Shown one piece after another: positions 27,826-36,801 of a DNA stretch of 64,000 nucleotides. A program made the translations under genes and the position numbers. The notes beneath the pieces were generated by a model. It was not told the DNA's origin. It searched no databases and saw only the letters and a list, made by a program, of their open reading frames with translations. Each line of letters begins with the position of its first letter. Positions within the stretch are counted from its first letter, which is position 1. Origin of the DNA: Candidatus Ruthia sp. Cpac_8_S14 (GTDB taxonomy: Bacteria; Pseudomonadota; Gammaproteobacteria; PS1; Pseudothioglobaceae); NCBI GenBank assembly GCA_021730205.1, contig CP072533.1, forward strand, positions 835,380-899,379, read 5' to 3'.

Positions 27826-28740
27826 TTAGCCTTTTAAAATATCTTTAGCACCTAATGATATTAGTTTGTTTGCTAATTCAACACCCAAAGCCTCTGCTTG
27901 AGAAACATGGCCTAAAATCTGCTCTTTTAATATCACACCAGTATCAACATTACCCACCAAACCTGTTAACGTTATTTGCTCATTATTAACCAAAGCAAAG
28001 CCTGCAATTGGCACCGAGCAACCACCTTCAAGGCATGCATTCATTGCTCGCTCTGCACCTATTCTATAGGTGGTTTCAACATCAATCAAGGGCTTAATTA
28101 ATTCTAGAATTTCTGTATCGTTTTCACGAATTTCAATGCCTATTGCACCTTGTCCTATGGCAGGCAGGCTTTGCTGGTCAGAAATTTGTTGCTTGATTCT
28201 ATCCTCAAACCCTAGACGAATGAGCCCTGCACAAGCAAGAATAATGCCATCAAACTCACCTTCGTCTAATTTTTTTAATCGAGTATTGACATTACCACGC
28301 AAATCTAGGATTTTTAAATCAGGTCGGATGGCTTTAAGTTGCACAATACGGCGCATTGAACAAGTGCCAATTTTAGCATTCTGTGGCAAATCATCAATAC
28401 TAGAAAAATCATTGGAAACAAAGGCATCAAAGGGATTTTCACGTTTTAAAATTGCCCCTAACTCAAACCCTTGTGGTATTTCATAAGGTATATCTTTCAT
28501 AGAATGCACGGCAATATCAGCCATGCCTTTTATCATACTAACTTCTAATTCTTTAATAAACAAACCCTTACCGCCAGTTTTTGACAAAGACAAGTTTAGA
28601 ATTTGATCGCCCTTAGTGGTCATTCCTACCAAAACAACTGTTAGATTAGGATAGAGTTTTTCTAGCCTAGTTTGAACATGTTGTGCTTGCCATAATGCCA
28701 ATGGAGATTGTCGAGTTGCAATTTTTAGGGTTTTGTTCAC
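27826..28740 (-). CDS. hemC: Porphobilinogen deaminase (hydroxymethylbilane synthase)
   Basis: HemC links four porphobilinogens into hydroxymethylbilane in the heme pathway. The 304-residue protein shows IATRQSPLALWQAQHV at the N-terminus, KGLFIKELE and HSMKDIPYEIP in the active-site region, RRIVQLKA, LDLRGNVNTRLKKLD, and the cofactor-attachment site CLEGGCSVPIAGFA, whose second Cys binds the dipyrromethane cofactor. Length is typical. It starts with ATG at 28740; a dead phhB follows on the same strand. With hemJ in this window it supports a working heme route, needed for the cytochromes SoxA and SoxX. Confidence 0.95.
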   Translation of the reverse strand: MNKTLKIATRQSPLALWQAQHVQTRLEKLYPNLTVVLVGMTTKGDQILNLSLSKTGGKGLFIKELEVSMIKGMADIAVHSMKDIPYEIPQGFELGAILKRENPFDAFVSNDFSSIDDLPQNAKIGTCSMRRIVQLKAIRPDLKILDLRGNVNTRLKKLDEGEFDGIILACAGLIRLGFEDRIKQQISDQQSLPAIGQGAIGIEIRENDTEILELIKPLIDVETTYRIGAERAMNACLEGGCSVPIAGFALVNNEQITLTGLVGNVDTGVILKEQILGHVSQAEALGVELANKLISLGAKDILKG

Positions 28741-28770
28741 GGTTAAAAGAGTTTATATTAAAATAGGTCT

Positions 28771-29206
28771 ATGTTTCGATTTTATCTATTACTACTTGTG
28801 TTTGTTCCTAATTTTGCTACGTTGCAAGGGTTACCACCATTGACAAAAAATCTCTTAGAAGATGTTCAGTTAGTACGCAAAAACGAAACACCTATTTTAT
28901 GCTTTCCATTCCTAACTGCTCTTATTGTCAAGAAATCATTGCACTAACGAATGAATTAAAACAAAGTTATCATTCGCCACGTTAATAGCTAACACACTAA
29001 AAGATATGAAGGATTTTTACAATAATGGCACCAATCATGATAGATTTGTCTTTCAAATGGCATTAATTTTTAACCCCACAATATTTCTTATGGACAATTT
29101 TAGCGAAAACTTAGGCAAAATAGTTGGCATACCTAGTATGAATTATTATTGGGATGAACTTGATAAAGTGATTGACAAATCAATCACTAAACTTAAACGA
29201 AATTAA
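28771..29206 (+). pseudogene. Dead thioredoxin-fold protein (SoxS-like)
   Basis: A secreted thioredoxin-like gene with a good signal sequence (MFRFYLLLLVFVPNF) from ATG 28771. After ENETPIL-like sequence the frame shifts and reads LSIPNCSYCQEIIALTNELK, a CxxC active site. It then stops and resumes in another frame with LIANTLKDMKDFYNN and FNPTIFLMDNFSENLGKIVGIPSMNYYWDEL. The last stretch resembles SoxS, the thiol-disulfide protein that keeps SoxYZ active in some bacteria. The SoxS label is an inference from this C-terminal pattern. It lies just upstream of argH and ends 10 bases before its start. Confidence 0.7.
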
Positions 29207-29216
29207 AGGCAGAATT

Positions 29217-30659
29217 ATGACGAGCGACACGCAACATAAACGACACACAACAGTCCTCAAAGAGGCATCTAGGCAAACAACACAAAGCAATCAATCTTGG
29301 GGCGGGCGTTTTAGCGAACCAACAGATGAGTTTGTTAAAATTTTTGGCGCGTCAATATTTTTTGACAAGATTTTAGCACCTTACGATATTCAAGGCTCAA
29401 TTGCGCACGCCACCATGTTGCAAGAAGTCGGTTTGCTCACTAACAATGAAAAGAATCAAATTATTAAAGGTCTTGAGAAAATTCTAGATGACATCAAAAC
29501 CGGTAAATTTAAGTGGTCAGTAACACTTGAAGATGTACACATGAATATTGAGGCGCGTTTGGTTAAGATGATTGGCGATGCAGGCAAGAAACTGCATACA
29601 GGACGTTCTCGCAATGACCAAGTAGCAACCGATATTCGCCTTTATTTACGTGACCAAATTGATGATATTATTAATGAAATCAAGCGTCTACAACTAGCAC
29701 TAACTAATATAGCCGAAAAAGAAACCAATACGATTATGCCTGGCTTTACTCATCTTCAAGCCGCACAACCCGTCAGTTTTGGCCATCACATGATGGCTTA
29801 TTTTGAAATGTTAGCGCGTGATGTAGAGCGTTTACTTGATTGTCGCAAACGCATCAATTCAATGCCACTAGGTTCAGCGGCATTGGCAGGCACCACTTAT
29901 CCAATTAATCGCATGCGTACCGCTGAATTATTAGACTTTGAACGCATTTGCCTTAATTCACTTGATGGCGTGAGTGATCGAGATTTTGCCATTGAATTTT
30001 TATCCGCAGCAAGTATCGTCATGATGCATCTTTCACGTTTTTCAGAAGAGCTTATTTTATGGTCAAGTGCGCAATTTAATTTTATCGAATTACCTGATAG
30101 ATTTTGCACAGGCTCATCCATCATGCCACAAAAGAAAAACCCAGACGTGCCTGAATTGGTTCGCGGAAAAACAGGCCGCGTATATGGCAATTTAACCTCA
30201 CTGCTGACGATTATGAAATCTCAACCACTGGCTTATAACAAAGACAATCAAGAAGACAAAGAGCCATTATTTGATACGGTTGACACCTTAAAAGCTTGTT
30301 TGCGTGTGTTTGCAGACATGGTGTCAACCATTCAAACCAAGCGTAACAATATGTATAACTCAGCCAAACAAGGCTACACCACAGCCACTGATTTGGCTGA
30401 CTATTTAGTTAATAAAGGGCTGCCATTTAGAGATGCACACGAAGTAGTTGGAAAATCAGTTGCTTACGGTATTGAGCACCAAAAAGATTTAAGCGAGCTT
30501 AGTTTGGAAGAATTACAAGCCTTTGATGATCAAATTGAAAATGATGTATTTGAAATACTTTCACTAGAAGGTTCATTAAATGCACGTAACCACTTAAGCG
30601 CAACCAGCCCCAACCAAGTCAAACAAGCCATCAAAATAGCAAGAGAAACTTTAAAATAA
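29217..30659 (+). CDS. argH: Argininosuccinate lyase
   Basis: ArgH splits argininosuccinate into arginine and fumarate, the last step of arginine synthesis. From the ATG at 29217 (ribosome site AAAGGCAGAA) the product is 480 residues. The fold landmarks are [25 protein letters not shown], the [12 protein letters not shown] motif, [15 protein letters not shown], and the lyase signature [12 protein letters not shown] near residue 305. The first 25 or so residues are a hydrophilic tail ([19 protein letters not shown]) that most ArgH proteins lack; a later start is possible, though no good start codon lies close to WGGRF. Its stop overlaps the fmt start (TAATG). Confidence 0.93.
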   Translation: MTSDTQHKRHTTVLKEASRQTTQSNQSWGGRFSEPTDEFVKIFGASIFFDKILAPYDIQGSIAHATMLQEVGLLTNNEKNQIIKGLEKILDDIKTGKFKWSVTLEDVHMNIEARLVKMIGDAGKKLHTGRSRNDQVATDIRLYLRDQIDDIINEIKRLQLALTNIAEKETNTIMPGFTHLQAAQPVSFGHHMMAYFEMLARDVERLLDCRKRINSMPLGSAALAGTTYPINRMRTAELLDFERICLNSLDGVSDRDFAIEFLSAASIVMMHLSRFSEELILWSSAQFNFIELPDRFCTGSSIMPQKKNPDVPELVRGKTGRVYGNLTSLLTIMKSQPLAYNKDNQEDKEPLFDTVDTLKACLRVFADMVSTIQTKRNNMYNSAKQGYTTATDLADYLVNKGLPFRDAHEVVGKSVAYGIEHQKDLSELSLEELQAFDDQIENDVFEILSLEGSLNARNHLSATSPNQVKQAIKIARETLK

Positions 30660-31621
30660 TGCACGCCAAAAGTACTTCTTTCAAGACGCGCATTGTCTTT
30701 GCAGGTACGCCTGAGTTTTCGGTAGACATTTTAGAAGTACTAATTAACGCCAAATATGATATTATTGGCGTATATTGTCAACCTGATCGTCCTAAAGGTC
30801 GTGGAAGAGCATTAACAGTCTGCCCTGTCAAAAAAAAAGCATTAGAACACAACTTAAACATTTTTCAACCTGAAAACTTAAAAGACAATAAAACCCAACA
30901 AATCTTAGCCAAACTCAATGCAGATGTGATGGTAGTAGTAGCTTATGGGCAAATATTACCTGCTAAAATCCTCAATATGCCTAAGTATGGCTGTCTTAAT
31001 ATCCACGGCTCATTATTACCACGTTGGCGCGGTGCAGCACCTATTCAACGTGCAATTTTGGCAGGTGATAAAACCACGGGCATCAGCGTTATGCAAATGA
31101 ATGAGGGCTTAGATACAGGCGACATCTTACTTGAAAAAATCTGTCCAGTCACACTCACCGATACGGCACAATCCTTACATGACAAGTTAGCTAAACTTGC
31201 TTCTAGTGCTATTGTTGAAGTCCTAGATAATCTTGGTAATTTATCGCCAACAGCACAAAGTAAAAACAACATCACTTACGCCAAAAAACTCAAAAAAGAG
31301 GAAGCGTGGATTGATTGGACGCAAAGTGCGGCACAAATCCATCAACAAATTAGAGCGTTTAACCCCTACCCTATCACCCAAACCTACGCATCAAGCAATA
31401 AATTTGATATTGAAGTTCTACGTATTCTATCTGCCTCTGTAATAATAGCAAATGGTAATCACCACCCAGGCAGTATTATTAAACACAATAAGGGGGAGTG
31501 TATTGTTGCTACTGGAGATGGCGTCTTAAGCTTAGAAAGCTTACAACTTTCAGGCAAGAAAGCACTTAATATCAAAGATTTTAGTAACGCCTATACACTT
31601 ACTCAACTATTTTCGGATTAA
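30659..31621 (+). CDS. fmt: Methionyl-tRNA formyltransferase
   Basis: Fmt formylates the methionine on initiator tRNA using 10-formyltetrahydrofolate. The 320-residue protein has the N-terminal Rossmann start RIVFAGTPEFSVDIL, the hallmark NIHGSLLPRWRGAAPIQRAI near residue 110, GISVMQMNEGLDTGDIL, and a C-terminal tRNA-binding domain with RAFNPYPITQTY. It begins in the argH stop codon, so the two genes are coupled. In many bacteria def and rsmB flank fmt; they are absent here. A dead polysaccharide deacetylase follows on the other strand. Intact. Confidence 0.95.
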   Translation: MHAKSTSFKTRIVFAGTPEFSVDILEVLINAKYDIIGVYCQPDRPKGRGRALTVCPVKKKALEHNLNIFQPENLKDNKTQQILAKLNADVMVVVAYGQILPAKILNMPKYGCLNIHGSLLPRWRGAAPIQRAILAGDKTTGISVMQMNEGLDTGDILLEKICPVTLTDTAQSLHDKLAKLASSAIVEVLDNLGNLSPTAQSKNNITYAKKLKKEEAWIDWTQSAAQIHQQIRAFNPYPITQTYASSNKFDIEVLRILSASVIIANGNHHPGSIIKHNKGECIVATGDGVLSLESLQLSGKKALNIKDFSNAYTLTQLFSD

Positions 31622-32510
31622 TTCACTGAATGCTGTGCCAGTAATGCCTGCCTTTTTATCCGCTGGGCATATTTGTCTGTTGGTTAAGGGATTTTTAGCA
31701 GTAACCTCAACCCTTTCATTACCTTGCCAAATCATATTCACTCCGCCACTGGCAAAATAATTAAAGTTGAGCTTGATGCTTACTCAGCACTTGGATAAAT
31801 TCTAGTGTCAATTTAGGTGGATCTTGAGTGAACACTGGGTTGATTCTTTTTGGCCTTAACAGGTAATTATCAGGTGTTCACTTTGGTTTTTTTGAAATTT
31901 GACATTTTGGCAAAATTTGTCGTCATTGGAAAGCGTGGTAGACTTTGTTTATTACTTGCAGATGAAACCACCTCCAGACTGCTATCCAAATACTATATAA
32001 TTCATACCTTAAATCTGTTTTAATATATCTAAGCTCGCTTCTCCATAAGGATAAGCGAAGGTTTTATTAGCCTTGCTCAATTCTTGATTGAATCGATTTT
32101 GTGTCCGCTGAATTTGTACTTTGTTCAAATCAAAAAAAAATGTGTATGACTGGTGCCATGATTATAAAACGTTATTACTTTTTATTTATAGTCAATTGAA
32201 TCTGTTGCTATAAAAATACTCACTGATATTTGATATCTTCGCAAAAGCGGATAAGCATTTTCTGCAATTGATTGATAAGCATCATCAGCCGTTAGAACCA
32301 GACACTTATTTGGCAAGCTATTACCATTCAAATGCTTAAGCATTGTTTTTAAGCTTAACACTTCAAAAAAACCATTAGCTTGCAGATATTGCAAGTGCTG
32401 TTCAAATAACTTAAGGACTAATACTGGTTGATTTAGGCGTGACATCAGAAAAATGATGATACAAAACAAAATCAACCAGTATTAGTCCTTACCAATGATG
32501 AAAACAACAT
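31622..32510 (-). pseudogene. Dead polysaccharide deacetylase
   Basis: A secreted NodB-type deacetylase relic, read from about 32510 downward. The start region is disrupted by an inverted repeat. It is followed by VLYHHFSDVTPKSTSISP and, after a one-base shift, KLFEQHLQYLQANGFFEVLSL, the standard opening of the PgaB/YadE-like group. Next come LPNKCLVLTADDAYQSI (the catalytic FDDGY motif now reads ADDAY) and YPLLRRYQISVSIFIAT, then in another frame KTFAYPYGEASLDIL (about 32080-32030) and LPRFPM near 31940. The C-terminal stretch ICPADKKAGITGTAFSELI lies near 31675-31622. Multiple frames and the altered catalytic motif make loss of activity certain. Confidence 0.8.
32412..32491. repeat. Perfect 23-bp inverted repeat with 34-nt spacer
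   Basis: The arms are 32412-32434 (TAAGGACTAATACTGG followed by TTGATTT) and 32469-32491, exact reverse complements with no mismatch. The spacer is 32435-32468. On the minus strand the second-read arm encodes KSTSISP of the deacetylase and the spacer encodes YHHFSDVTP, both conserved in the family, so that arm is ancestral. The first-read arm lies where the signal peptide should be and looks like an inverted copy of it. Confidence 0.9.
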
Positions 32511-32523
32511 CAATACAATAAAT

Positions 32524-32988
32524 TTAAGCGCCTTTAGTAGTCCCCTTAAAACCAATTTGGCGCCAGGCTTCATACGCCACAATAGAAGCGCAATTTGACA
32601 AATTTAAACTACGAGACCCATCTTGCATTGGCAAAGTAACACCCTTGTATTGATTTAATATGTCTTGTGGAAGCCCTCTAGTTTCTGGACCTAAAAGTAG
32701 TGAGTCGCCCGCTTGATACTTAACGTCTGTATAAATGGTTTCAACTTTTGAACTAACTGCAAATAGCCTTTTAGGTTTTGCCTTTTCCAAATAATCATCA
32801 AAATTGTCATATTCACTGACACGCATAAGTTCTTTATAATCTAGTCCTGCCCTGCGTAATTTTTTATCCTCCATTTCAAAACCGTAAGGTCTGATAAGGT
32901 GTAAATTTGCACCCATATTGGCACACAAGCGAATAATAGCGCCAGTATTGTTGGGTATTTCAGGCTCAAACAGCACTAAATTTAACAT
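32524..32988 (-). CDS. trmL: tRNA (cytidine(34)-2'-O)-methyltransferase
   Basis: TrmL methylates the ribose at the wobble base of two leucine tRNAs. The 154-residue SPOUT-family protein starts LNLVLFEPEIPNNTGAIIRLCAN, has LHLIRPYGFEMEDKKLRRAGLDY, and the C-terminal knot that binds S-adenosylmethionine: LLLGPETRGLP followed by LPMQDGSRSLNLSNCASIVAYEAWRQ (quoted by motif). Length is typical. It starts with ATG at 32988, divergent from clpB; the 77 bases between them contain the clpB promoter. Intact. Confidence 0.93.
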   Translation of the reverse strand: MLNLVLFEPEIPNNTGAIIRLCANMGANLHLIRPYGFEMEDKKLRRAGLDYKELMRVSEYDNFDDYLEKAKPKRLFAVSSKVETIYTDVKYQAGDSLLLGPETRGLPQDILNQYKGVTLPMQDGSRSLNLSNCASIVAYEAWRQIGFKGTTKGA

Positions 32989-33004
32989 AATATTTTATTT
33001 TGTA

Positions 33005-33030
33005 CTTGAAATGTATTAATCATCCCATAG
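33005..33030 (+). promoter_or_regulatory. Heat-shock (sigma-32 type) promoter of clpB
   Basis: CTTGAAA at 33005-33011 is a perfect -35 for RpoH, and CCCATAG at 33024-33030 (preceded by T) matches the CCCCATnT -10 closely, with a 12-base spacer that falls in the normal 11-15 range. It ends 35 bases before the clpB ATG, the expected distance. The match is visible directly; use by sigma-32 is inferred from the known control of clpB in proteobacteria. Confidence 0.75.
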
Positions 33031-33065
33031 ATAACCATTACACACTATAAAAGTACAACAAGCCC

Positions 33066-35624
33066 ATGAATATTGATAAAATGACCACCCAATTTCAGCA
33101 AGACTTAGGCGCTGCACAATTTATCGCTGTTACGAAAAATAACAGTGCCATAGAGGCGGTGCATGTTCTAAGTGCCATGTTGCAACATACCAATAGTAGT
33201 GTTAGTAATTTACTACTCAGCACTAATATTGATACTCAAAAACTTAAACAAGAAATTGATAAAGAAATTGATACATTAGCCACGATTAACAATCCAAATG
33301 GTGATGTTAATATTTCTCAAAATTTATTACGCCTATTAAACACAGCCGAAAAGATAGCTGCTGATAAGCACGATACATATTTATCAACCGAACTATTCTT
33401 ATTGGTCATCATTCAAGGTAATGATACAGCCACAAAACTATTAAAAGCTGCTGGTGCAAATGAGGTAAGTTTAAACCAAGCAATTGACAACCTTAGAGGA
33501 GGTGAAAACATGACTGATCAAAACGCAGAAAATAACAGAGATACACTGAATAGATATACCCAAGATTTAACTCAATTAGCCATTGAGGGCAAACTTGACC
33601 CTGTGATTGGTCGTGATAGTGAAATTCGTCGTGCTATCCAAGTATTGCAACGCCGTACTAAAAACAACCCAGTACTAATTGGCGAGCCTGGCGTGGGCAA
33701 AACTGCCATTGTTGAAGGCCTGGCACAACGCATTATTAATAACGAAGTGCCCGAAGGAATTAAAGGTAAGCGCGTTTTGTCATTAGACATGGCTGCACTG
33801 GTAGCAGGTGCTAAATATCGAGGTGAATTTGAAGAACGATTAAAAACCGTGCTCAAAGAATTAGAAGCCGAGCAAGGGCAAGTCATTCTATTTATTGATG
33901 AGTTGCACACCATGGTCGGTGCTGGCAAATCTGATGGCACTATGGACGCAGGCAATATGTTAAAGCCTGCCCTAGCTCGTGGTGATTTACACTGCATGGG
34001 TGCTACTACACTAGATGAATATCGCCAATATATTGAAAAAGACTCAGCTTTAGAACGCAGATTCCAAAAAGTATTGGTGGACGAACCAACCGAACAAGAC
34101 ACCATTGCTATTTTGCGTGGCCTTAAAGAAAAATACGAGGTGCATCATGGTGTGGAAATCACTGATCCTGCCATTATTGCTGCTGTCACCTATTCAACCA
34201 GATACATTACCGACAGACAATTACCAGATAAAGCCATTGATTTAATTGATGAAGCCGCCTCACAAATTCGCATGGAGATTGATTCAAAACCAGAATCAAT
34301 GGACAAACTTGACCGTAAATTAGTACAACTTAAAATCGAACGTATGGCGCTTAAAAAAGAAAAAGACAAAGCCTCTAAAGTGCGACTAAAAGAATTGGTT
34401 GATTTAATTAAATCACTAGAAAAAGAGTACGCTGATTTGGAAGAAATTTGGAAAAAAGAAAAATTAGTGGTTCAAGGTATACACCATCTTAAAGAAGAAC
34501 TAGAGCAAGCAAAAGCCGATTTAGAAAGCGCACATCGCAATAACGATTTAGCCAAAATGAGTGAACTTCAATACGGCATTATTCCTGGATTAGAACAAAA
34601 AATAGGTATCGCTGAAAATACTGATACGCAGCAAATGACCCTGCTTAGAAATAAAGTTACAGAGGATGAAATCGCCCACATTGTCGCTCGTTGGACGGGC
34701 ATTCCTGTGGATAAAATGATGGCAGGCGAAAAAGACAAATTACTGCAAATGGAGAACATTATTCACAAACGCTTAGTGGGTCAAGACAAAGCCGTTAAAG
34801 TGATTTCTGATGCCGTACGTCGTGCACGCAGTGGCTTGTCTGATCCTAATCGCCCCGATGGCTCATTTTTATTTATGGGTCCAACTGGCGTGGGAAAAAC
34901 CGAACTCACCAAGGCCTTGGCAGACTTTTTATTTGACACCGAACAAGCCATTGTCCGTGTTGATATGAGTGAGTTTATGGAAAAACACTCGGTTGCACGT
35001 TTAATTGGCGCACCCCCAGGCTATGTTGGCTATGAACAAGGTGGTATGTTAACTGAGGCTGTGCGTCGCAAACCTTATTCAATCATTCTACTTGATGAGA
35101 TTGAAAAAGCCCATCCAGATGTGTTTAACATTCTGTTGCAAGTACTGGATGATGGTCGTCTAACAGATGGTCAAGGTCGCACAGTTGATTTTAAAAACAC
35201 TGTTATTATTATGACTTCGAACCTAGGTTCACACCTGATTCAACAAAACCTAGGTAAGAATATATCCGCTGAACTTTCTAAAATTGTCAGCGAGTACTTT
35301 AGGCCTGAGTTTGTCAATCGTATTGATGAAATCGTGACCTTTAAAACGCTAGAAAAATCCCAAATTAAAAGCATTGCACTCAGACAAATTGAAATCTTAT
35401 CAGCGCGCTTGGCTAAACTTAACCTCAAACTAACATTGAGTGACACAGCCATCAGTATGATTGTTGACAAAAGCTATGATCCCGTATTTGGCGCTAGACC
35501 ACTCAAACGTACCATACAGCAGTTGTTAGAAAATCCTTTATCACAAAAAATTCTTGCTGGAGAATTTTTATCAGGCTCAACCATTCATAGCGATGCTAAA
35601 GATGGACAAATCGTTTTCTCTTAA
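33066..35624 (+). CDS. clpB: Disaggregase ClpB
   Basis: ClpB is a hexameric AAA+ chaperone that pulls proteins out of aggregates together with DnaK. The 852-residue protein has the N-domain, a first nucleotide-binding domain with GEPGVGKT near residue 206 and its Walker B ([15 protein letters not shown]), and a coiled-coil middle domain around 400-530. The second nucleotide-binding domain has GPTGVGKT near 605, [16 protein letters not shown], and the C-terminal [11 protein letters not shown]. Length is typical. A second start inside the gene (near [11 protein letters not shown], about residue 147) may give the shorter ClpB form known in other bacteria. A heat-shock promoter lies upstream and a terminator downstream. 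Confidence 0.96.
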   Translation: MNIDKMTTQFQQDLGAAQFIAVTKNNSAIEAVHVLSAMLQHTNSSVSNLLLSTNIDTQKLKQEIDKEIDTLATINNPNGDVNISQNLLRLLNTAEKIAADKHDTYLSTELFLLVIIQGNDTATKLLKAAGANEVSLNQAIDNLRGGENMTDQNAENNRDTLNRYTQDLTQLAIEGKLDPVIGRDSEIRRAIQVLQRRTKNNPVLIGEPGVGKTAIVEGLAQRIINNEVPEGIKGKRVLSLDMAALVAGAKYRGEFEERLKTVLKELEAEQGQVILFIDELHTMVGAGKSDGTMDAGNMLKPALARGDLHCMGATTLDEYRQYIEKDSALERRFQKVLVDEPTEQDTIAILRGLKEKYEVHHGVEITDPAIIAAVTYSTRYITDRQLPDKAIDLIDEAASQIRMEIDSKPESMDKLDRKLVQLKIERMALKKEKDKASKVRLKELVDLIKSLEKEYADLEEIWKKEKLVVQGIHHLKEELEQAKADLESAHRNNDLAKMSELQYGIIPGLEQKIGIAENTDTQQMTLLRNKVTEDEIAHIVARWTGIPVDKMMAGEKDKLLQMENIIHKRLVGQDKAVKVISDAVRRARSGLSDPNRPDGSFLFMGPTGVGKTELTKALADFLFDTEQAIVRVDMSEFMEKHSVARLIGAPPGYVGYEQGGMLTEAVRRKPYSIILLDEIEKAHPDVFNILLQVLDDGRLTDGQGRTVDFKNTVIIMTSNLGSHLIQQNLGKNISAELSKIVSEYFRPEFVNRIDEIVTFKTLEKSQIKSIALRQIEILSARLAKLNLKLTLSDTAISMIVDKSYDPVFGARPLKRTIQQLLENPLSQKILAGEFLSGSTIHSDAKDGQIVFS

Positions 35625-35650
35625 TCAATTTTTATCTGATTAACACACAA

Positions 35651-35674
35651 GAGGGTTATACCCTCCTTTTTTTT
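35651..35674 (+). terminator. Rho-independent terminator after clpB
   Basis: The stem GAGGGT/ACCCTC with loop TAT (35651-35665) is followed by C and a run of eight T's. It lies 27 bases after the clpB stop and is the clearest terminator in the first half of the window. Confidence 0.85.
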
Positions 35675-35806
35675 ATTACAATGCTAATTAAAAAATACAC
35701 TATACTTCAATTTAACCCAACCCCACTCCTGTAAATCAACAGCCATCACAACACTCCTATTTTGTTTAAAAAAAACCACTTTGTTGGAAAATTATAGCTT
35801 TATAAA

Positions 35807-35842
35807 AAAATACGCTATGAAGTGTACTTCATAGCGTATTTT
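35807..35842. repeat. 36-nt perfect palindrome upstream of XRE gene
   Basis: AAAATACGCTATGAAG, then TGTA, then CTTCATAGCGTATTTT: two 16-base arms with no mismatch around a four-base loop. It lies 51 bases before the start of the small XRE-type regulator and 133 bases after the clpB terminator. It could be a terminator (T-rich right end), an operator for the regulator, or the relic of a repeat; the sequence alone does not decide. The remaining bases between clpB and the regulator (35675-35806) show no gene. Confidence 0.8.
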
Positions 35843-35893
35843 CAATAACTCTTCAAAATTTGATATTTTGAGATAAATTAAGTACCAATTAAA

Positions 35894-36142
35894 ATGTCAT
35901 TTGCTAAAGTACTCAAACAAAAACGAAGAACGCTCAATCTATTTCAAGAGGTTCTAACAGAAAAATCAGGGCCCTCTATACGCTCAATTCTATTATTTGA
36001 GTGTGGTAAACAAGAACCTTTGCTTTCTAGTATTTGCTGTATTGCCAAGGCATTAGAAATAAGTGCTACAGAATTAATGTGCATCATAAAAAAAGACCTA
36101 CAAAATCAAAGGCTTGTTGTCAATAAATCAACGTGTGATTAA
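35894..36142 (+). CDS. Small XRE-type helix-turn-helix regulator, possibly decaying
   Basis: An 82-residue protein made almost entirely of one Xre/Cro helix-turn-helix domain: FAKVLKQKRRTLNLFQEVLTEKSG, then SIRSILLFECGKQEPLLSSICCIAKALEIS (quoted by parts). Relative to the usual pattern (SQ.-.LA..-.G.S-....S..E.G...P), the Ser before Gln is Phe and the Leu after Gly is Pro, and a Ser in the recognition helix is Leu. These changes sit at structural positions, so the protein may be losing function although the frame is intact. A perfect palindrome lies 51 bases upstream. It precedes rnfE by 17 bases. Confidence 0.6.
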   Translation: MSFAKVLKQKRRTLNLFQEVLTEKSGPSIRSILLFECGKQEPLLSSICCIAKALEISATELMCIIKKDLQNQRLVVNKSTCD

Positions 36143-36159
36143 GTATATAATTGAGTGTC

Positions 36160-36801
36160 ATGAGTAACTATACCAAAATTATAAAAAATGGTCTATGGAA
36201 TAACAACCAAGCCTTAGTTGCACTTTTGGGTTTATGTCCTTTATTGGCAGTCACTAACAATATTGTGAATGCAGTCGGACTTGGGCTGGCAACTACTTTT
36301 GTTTTAATAGCGTCTAATGTAACCGTTTCTATTTTTCGTCATCAAATTTCAAAAGAAGTTCGTATTCCTATTTTTGTCCTACTAATTGCTTCATTTGTAA
36401 CGATTGTTGAGTTGTTGATGCGGTCATACTTTTATGATTTGTATTTGATATTGGGTATTTTTGTACCATTGATTGTAACCAACTGCGCTATTTTAGGGCG
36501 TGTTGAAGCATTTGCTAGTAAAAATACTTGGGGGAAATCTGCACTGGATGGGTTGATGATGGGTATTGGTTTTTCTATTGTGCTTATTGTATTAGGTGCA
36601 ATGCGTGAACTGATTGGCAGTGGCACTTTGTTTGAGCAATCTGCATTATTACTGGGTGATTTAGGTAACACGCTTAGTGTTACTATATTTGAAAATTATC
36701 AAGGTACTTTACTAGCCATCTTACCACCAGGGGCATTTATTGGTTTGGGGTTTATTGTGGCAATAAAAAACAAATACGATTTAAGAGGGAGAAAATCATG
36801 A
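36160..36801 (+). CDS. rnfE: Electron transport complex subunit RnfE/RsxE
   Basis: RnfE is an integral membrane subunit of the Rnf ion-motive ferredoxin:NAD oxidoreductase. The 213-residue protein (from ATG 36160, [19 protein letters not shown]) has six membrane segments and the family signatures [30 protein letters not shown], and [13 protein letters not shown]. Upstream in-frame starts would add three residues and look weaker. The other Rnf subunits are not next to it, whereas in most genomes rnfE ends an rnfABCDGE run; they must lie elsewhere or be lost. Its end overlaps the start of a dead rhodanese gene by four bases. Confidence 0.9.
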   Translation: MSNYTKIIKNGLWNNNQALVALLGLCPLLAVTNNIVNAVGLGLATTFVLIASNVTVSIFRHQISKEVRIPIFVLLIASFVTIVELLMRSYFYDLYLILGIFVPLIVTNCAILGRVEAFASKNTWGKSALDGLMMGIGFSIVLIVLGAMRELIGSGTLFEQSALLLGDLGNTLSVTIFENYQGTLLAILPPGAFIGLGFIVAIKNKYDLRGRKS

